DNA from: CAUZJO01 sp963580245
GTDB taxonomy: Bacteria > Sumerlaeota > Sumerlaeia > MVZB01
DNA: 14,668 nucleotides
Reading direction: 5' to 3'
NCBI GenBank assembly: GCA_963580245.1
Contig: CAUZJO010000118.1
Location: 1-14,668, forward strand
Both the position numbers and the translations under genes were made by a program. Shown here in pieces: positions 14,198 to 14,668 of this stretch. Below the pieces are notes generated by a model. That model ran no database searches and had not been told where the DNA came from. It saw only the letters and a list, made by a program, of their open reading frames with translations. Position 1 is the stretch's first letter, and every line of letters begins with the position of its first letter.

Positions 14198-14497
14198 ATG
14201 CGCGAAAGGATGCGCGCCGAAGTCGCGATGGGAATTCACGAAGGAGTCATGGAAAGAATCAAAGCCCAAGCTCGACAGGAGTACCCCAACGACTACAGCA
14301 TGCAAGCGTATACGGTCGAGTGGGAGGTCGAGGCTTACCGAGAACTCGTTTCCTATCAACGACCCGCCGGAGTCGCGCTGGAAGACTTTCATCAAATCCT
14401 CGATGGGGCCGAGCAGGAATATCCTGACGATTACAGCCTGCAAAAATACTCGGTCGAATCGGAAATCAGGTCATACCTCAAACTTCACGGGCGGTAG
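14198..14497 (+). CDS. Out-of-frame C-terminal module with EYPxDYS tandem repeats
   Basis: This frame is open upstream to the C10 run and reads as a continuous charged helix (RERQKERRNARRRERMRERM), so it is most likely the C-terminal part of the SNase-like protein rather than a separate gene. ATG 14198 has no clear ribosome site. The product has two tandem repeats of about 27 residues: QEYPNDYSMQAYTVEWEVEA and QEYPDDYSLQKYSVESEIRS, each followed by a Y-x-x-L turn. They are separated by a short segment containing ALEDFHQILDG. No named domain is recognised. It ends at TAG 14495-14497, convergent with the gene entering from the right. Confidence 0.6.
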   Translation: MRERMRAEVAMGIHEGVMERIKAQARQEYPNDYSMQAYTVEWEVEAYRELVSYQRPAGVALEDFHQILDGAEQEYPDDYSLQKYSVESEIRSYLKLHGR

Positions 14498-14503
14498 AAG
14501 TTC

Positions 14504-14668
14504 TCAGGTTTTTGGCATTCGGTTGAAGGAGAACAGGCGAGCGGCATTGACCGACATTTCCCATTTTGCTAACCAAACCGTTCGATCCTCAAAATCTTTG
14601 AGTGGATCATCCCACCGTGCCTGGCCAAAGGCAAGGGATTTGACCATGGATTCTGGCCGAACAAGCTC
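14504..14668 (-). CDS. Partial gene from right edge, unknown function
   Basis: A minus-strand frame enters at 14668 and ends at TGA 14504-14506, giving the last 54 residues of a protein. It reads well as protein: SLAFGQARWDDPLKDFEDRT, then WLAKWEMSVNAARLFSFNR. I do not recognise the family. It is convergent with, and only six bases from, the end of the repeat module, with no hairpin terminator between them. Confidence 0.6.
   Translation of the reverse strand, partial: ELVRPESMVKSLAFGQARWDDPLKDFEDRTVWLAKWEMSVNAARLFSFNRMPKT

Overview
The window looks like a stretch of a G+C-rich, flagellated diderm bacterium, probably from an uncultured or deep-branching lineage. The flhA-flhF-flhG order, a sigma-54-type promoter and a histidine kinase of the 'SHCIKN' type would suit Planctomycetota/PVC-like or related candidate phyla, but nothing here fixes the phylum. 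There is no rRNA, tRNA or CRISPR array.

Region by region. (1) Bases 1-1073 hold no clearly identifiable gene. A minus-strand frame is open from an ATG at 648 to the left edge, an AT-rich perfect palindrome lies at 708-724, and inverted repeats precede a strong sigma-54 (-24/-12) match at 1075-1090. (2) Bases 1155-5438 are a flagellar export/placement operon, flhA-flhF-flhG, with overlapping genes. flhF is interrupted by one in-frame TGA that separates its N-terminal region from its GTPase domain. (3) Bases 5439-6605 carry a GC-rich hairpin and a cytosolic histidine kinase whose GAF domain is cut short and whose 5' end is separated from upstream ATG codons by a C8 run. (4) Bases 6680-7998, minus strand, hold a 2-hydroxyacid dehydrogenase with a coupled 14-codon upstream ORF, a 41-residue fragment upstream and a small overlapping 53-residue ORF downstream. 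(5) Bases 8388-11297, minus strand, encode a large exported protein joining beta-propeller repeats to an alpha/beta-hydrolase, in visibly lower G+C DNA. (6) Bases 11621-12958 are an IS3-family element with matching terminal inverted repeats, and its orfB is broken by a one-base deletion. (7) Bases 12969-13268 carry a short hypothetical gene followed by an integron attC-like site, so this part may be a cassette. (8) Bases 13438-14497 encode an exported SNase-fold protein. A C10 run separates it from a C-terminal module with two tandem EYPxDYS repeats, and one C fewer would make a single 352-residue protein. (9) A minus-strand gene enters from the right edge at 14504-14668.

The clearest functional unit is flhA-flhF-flhG: the export gate, the SRP-like GTPase that sets flagellar site, and the MinD-like ATPase that limits flagellar number. 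The right half is accessory DNA with transposition, possible cassette integration, gene fragments and homopolymer frameshifts. I did not find a convincing new multi-gene system. The most unusual items are the split flhF, the propeller-hydrolase fusion, the SNase-like protein lacking two catalytic residues with a poly-C switch or lesion, and the attC-like site.
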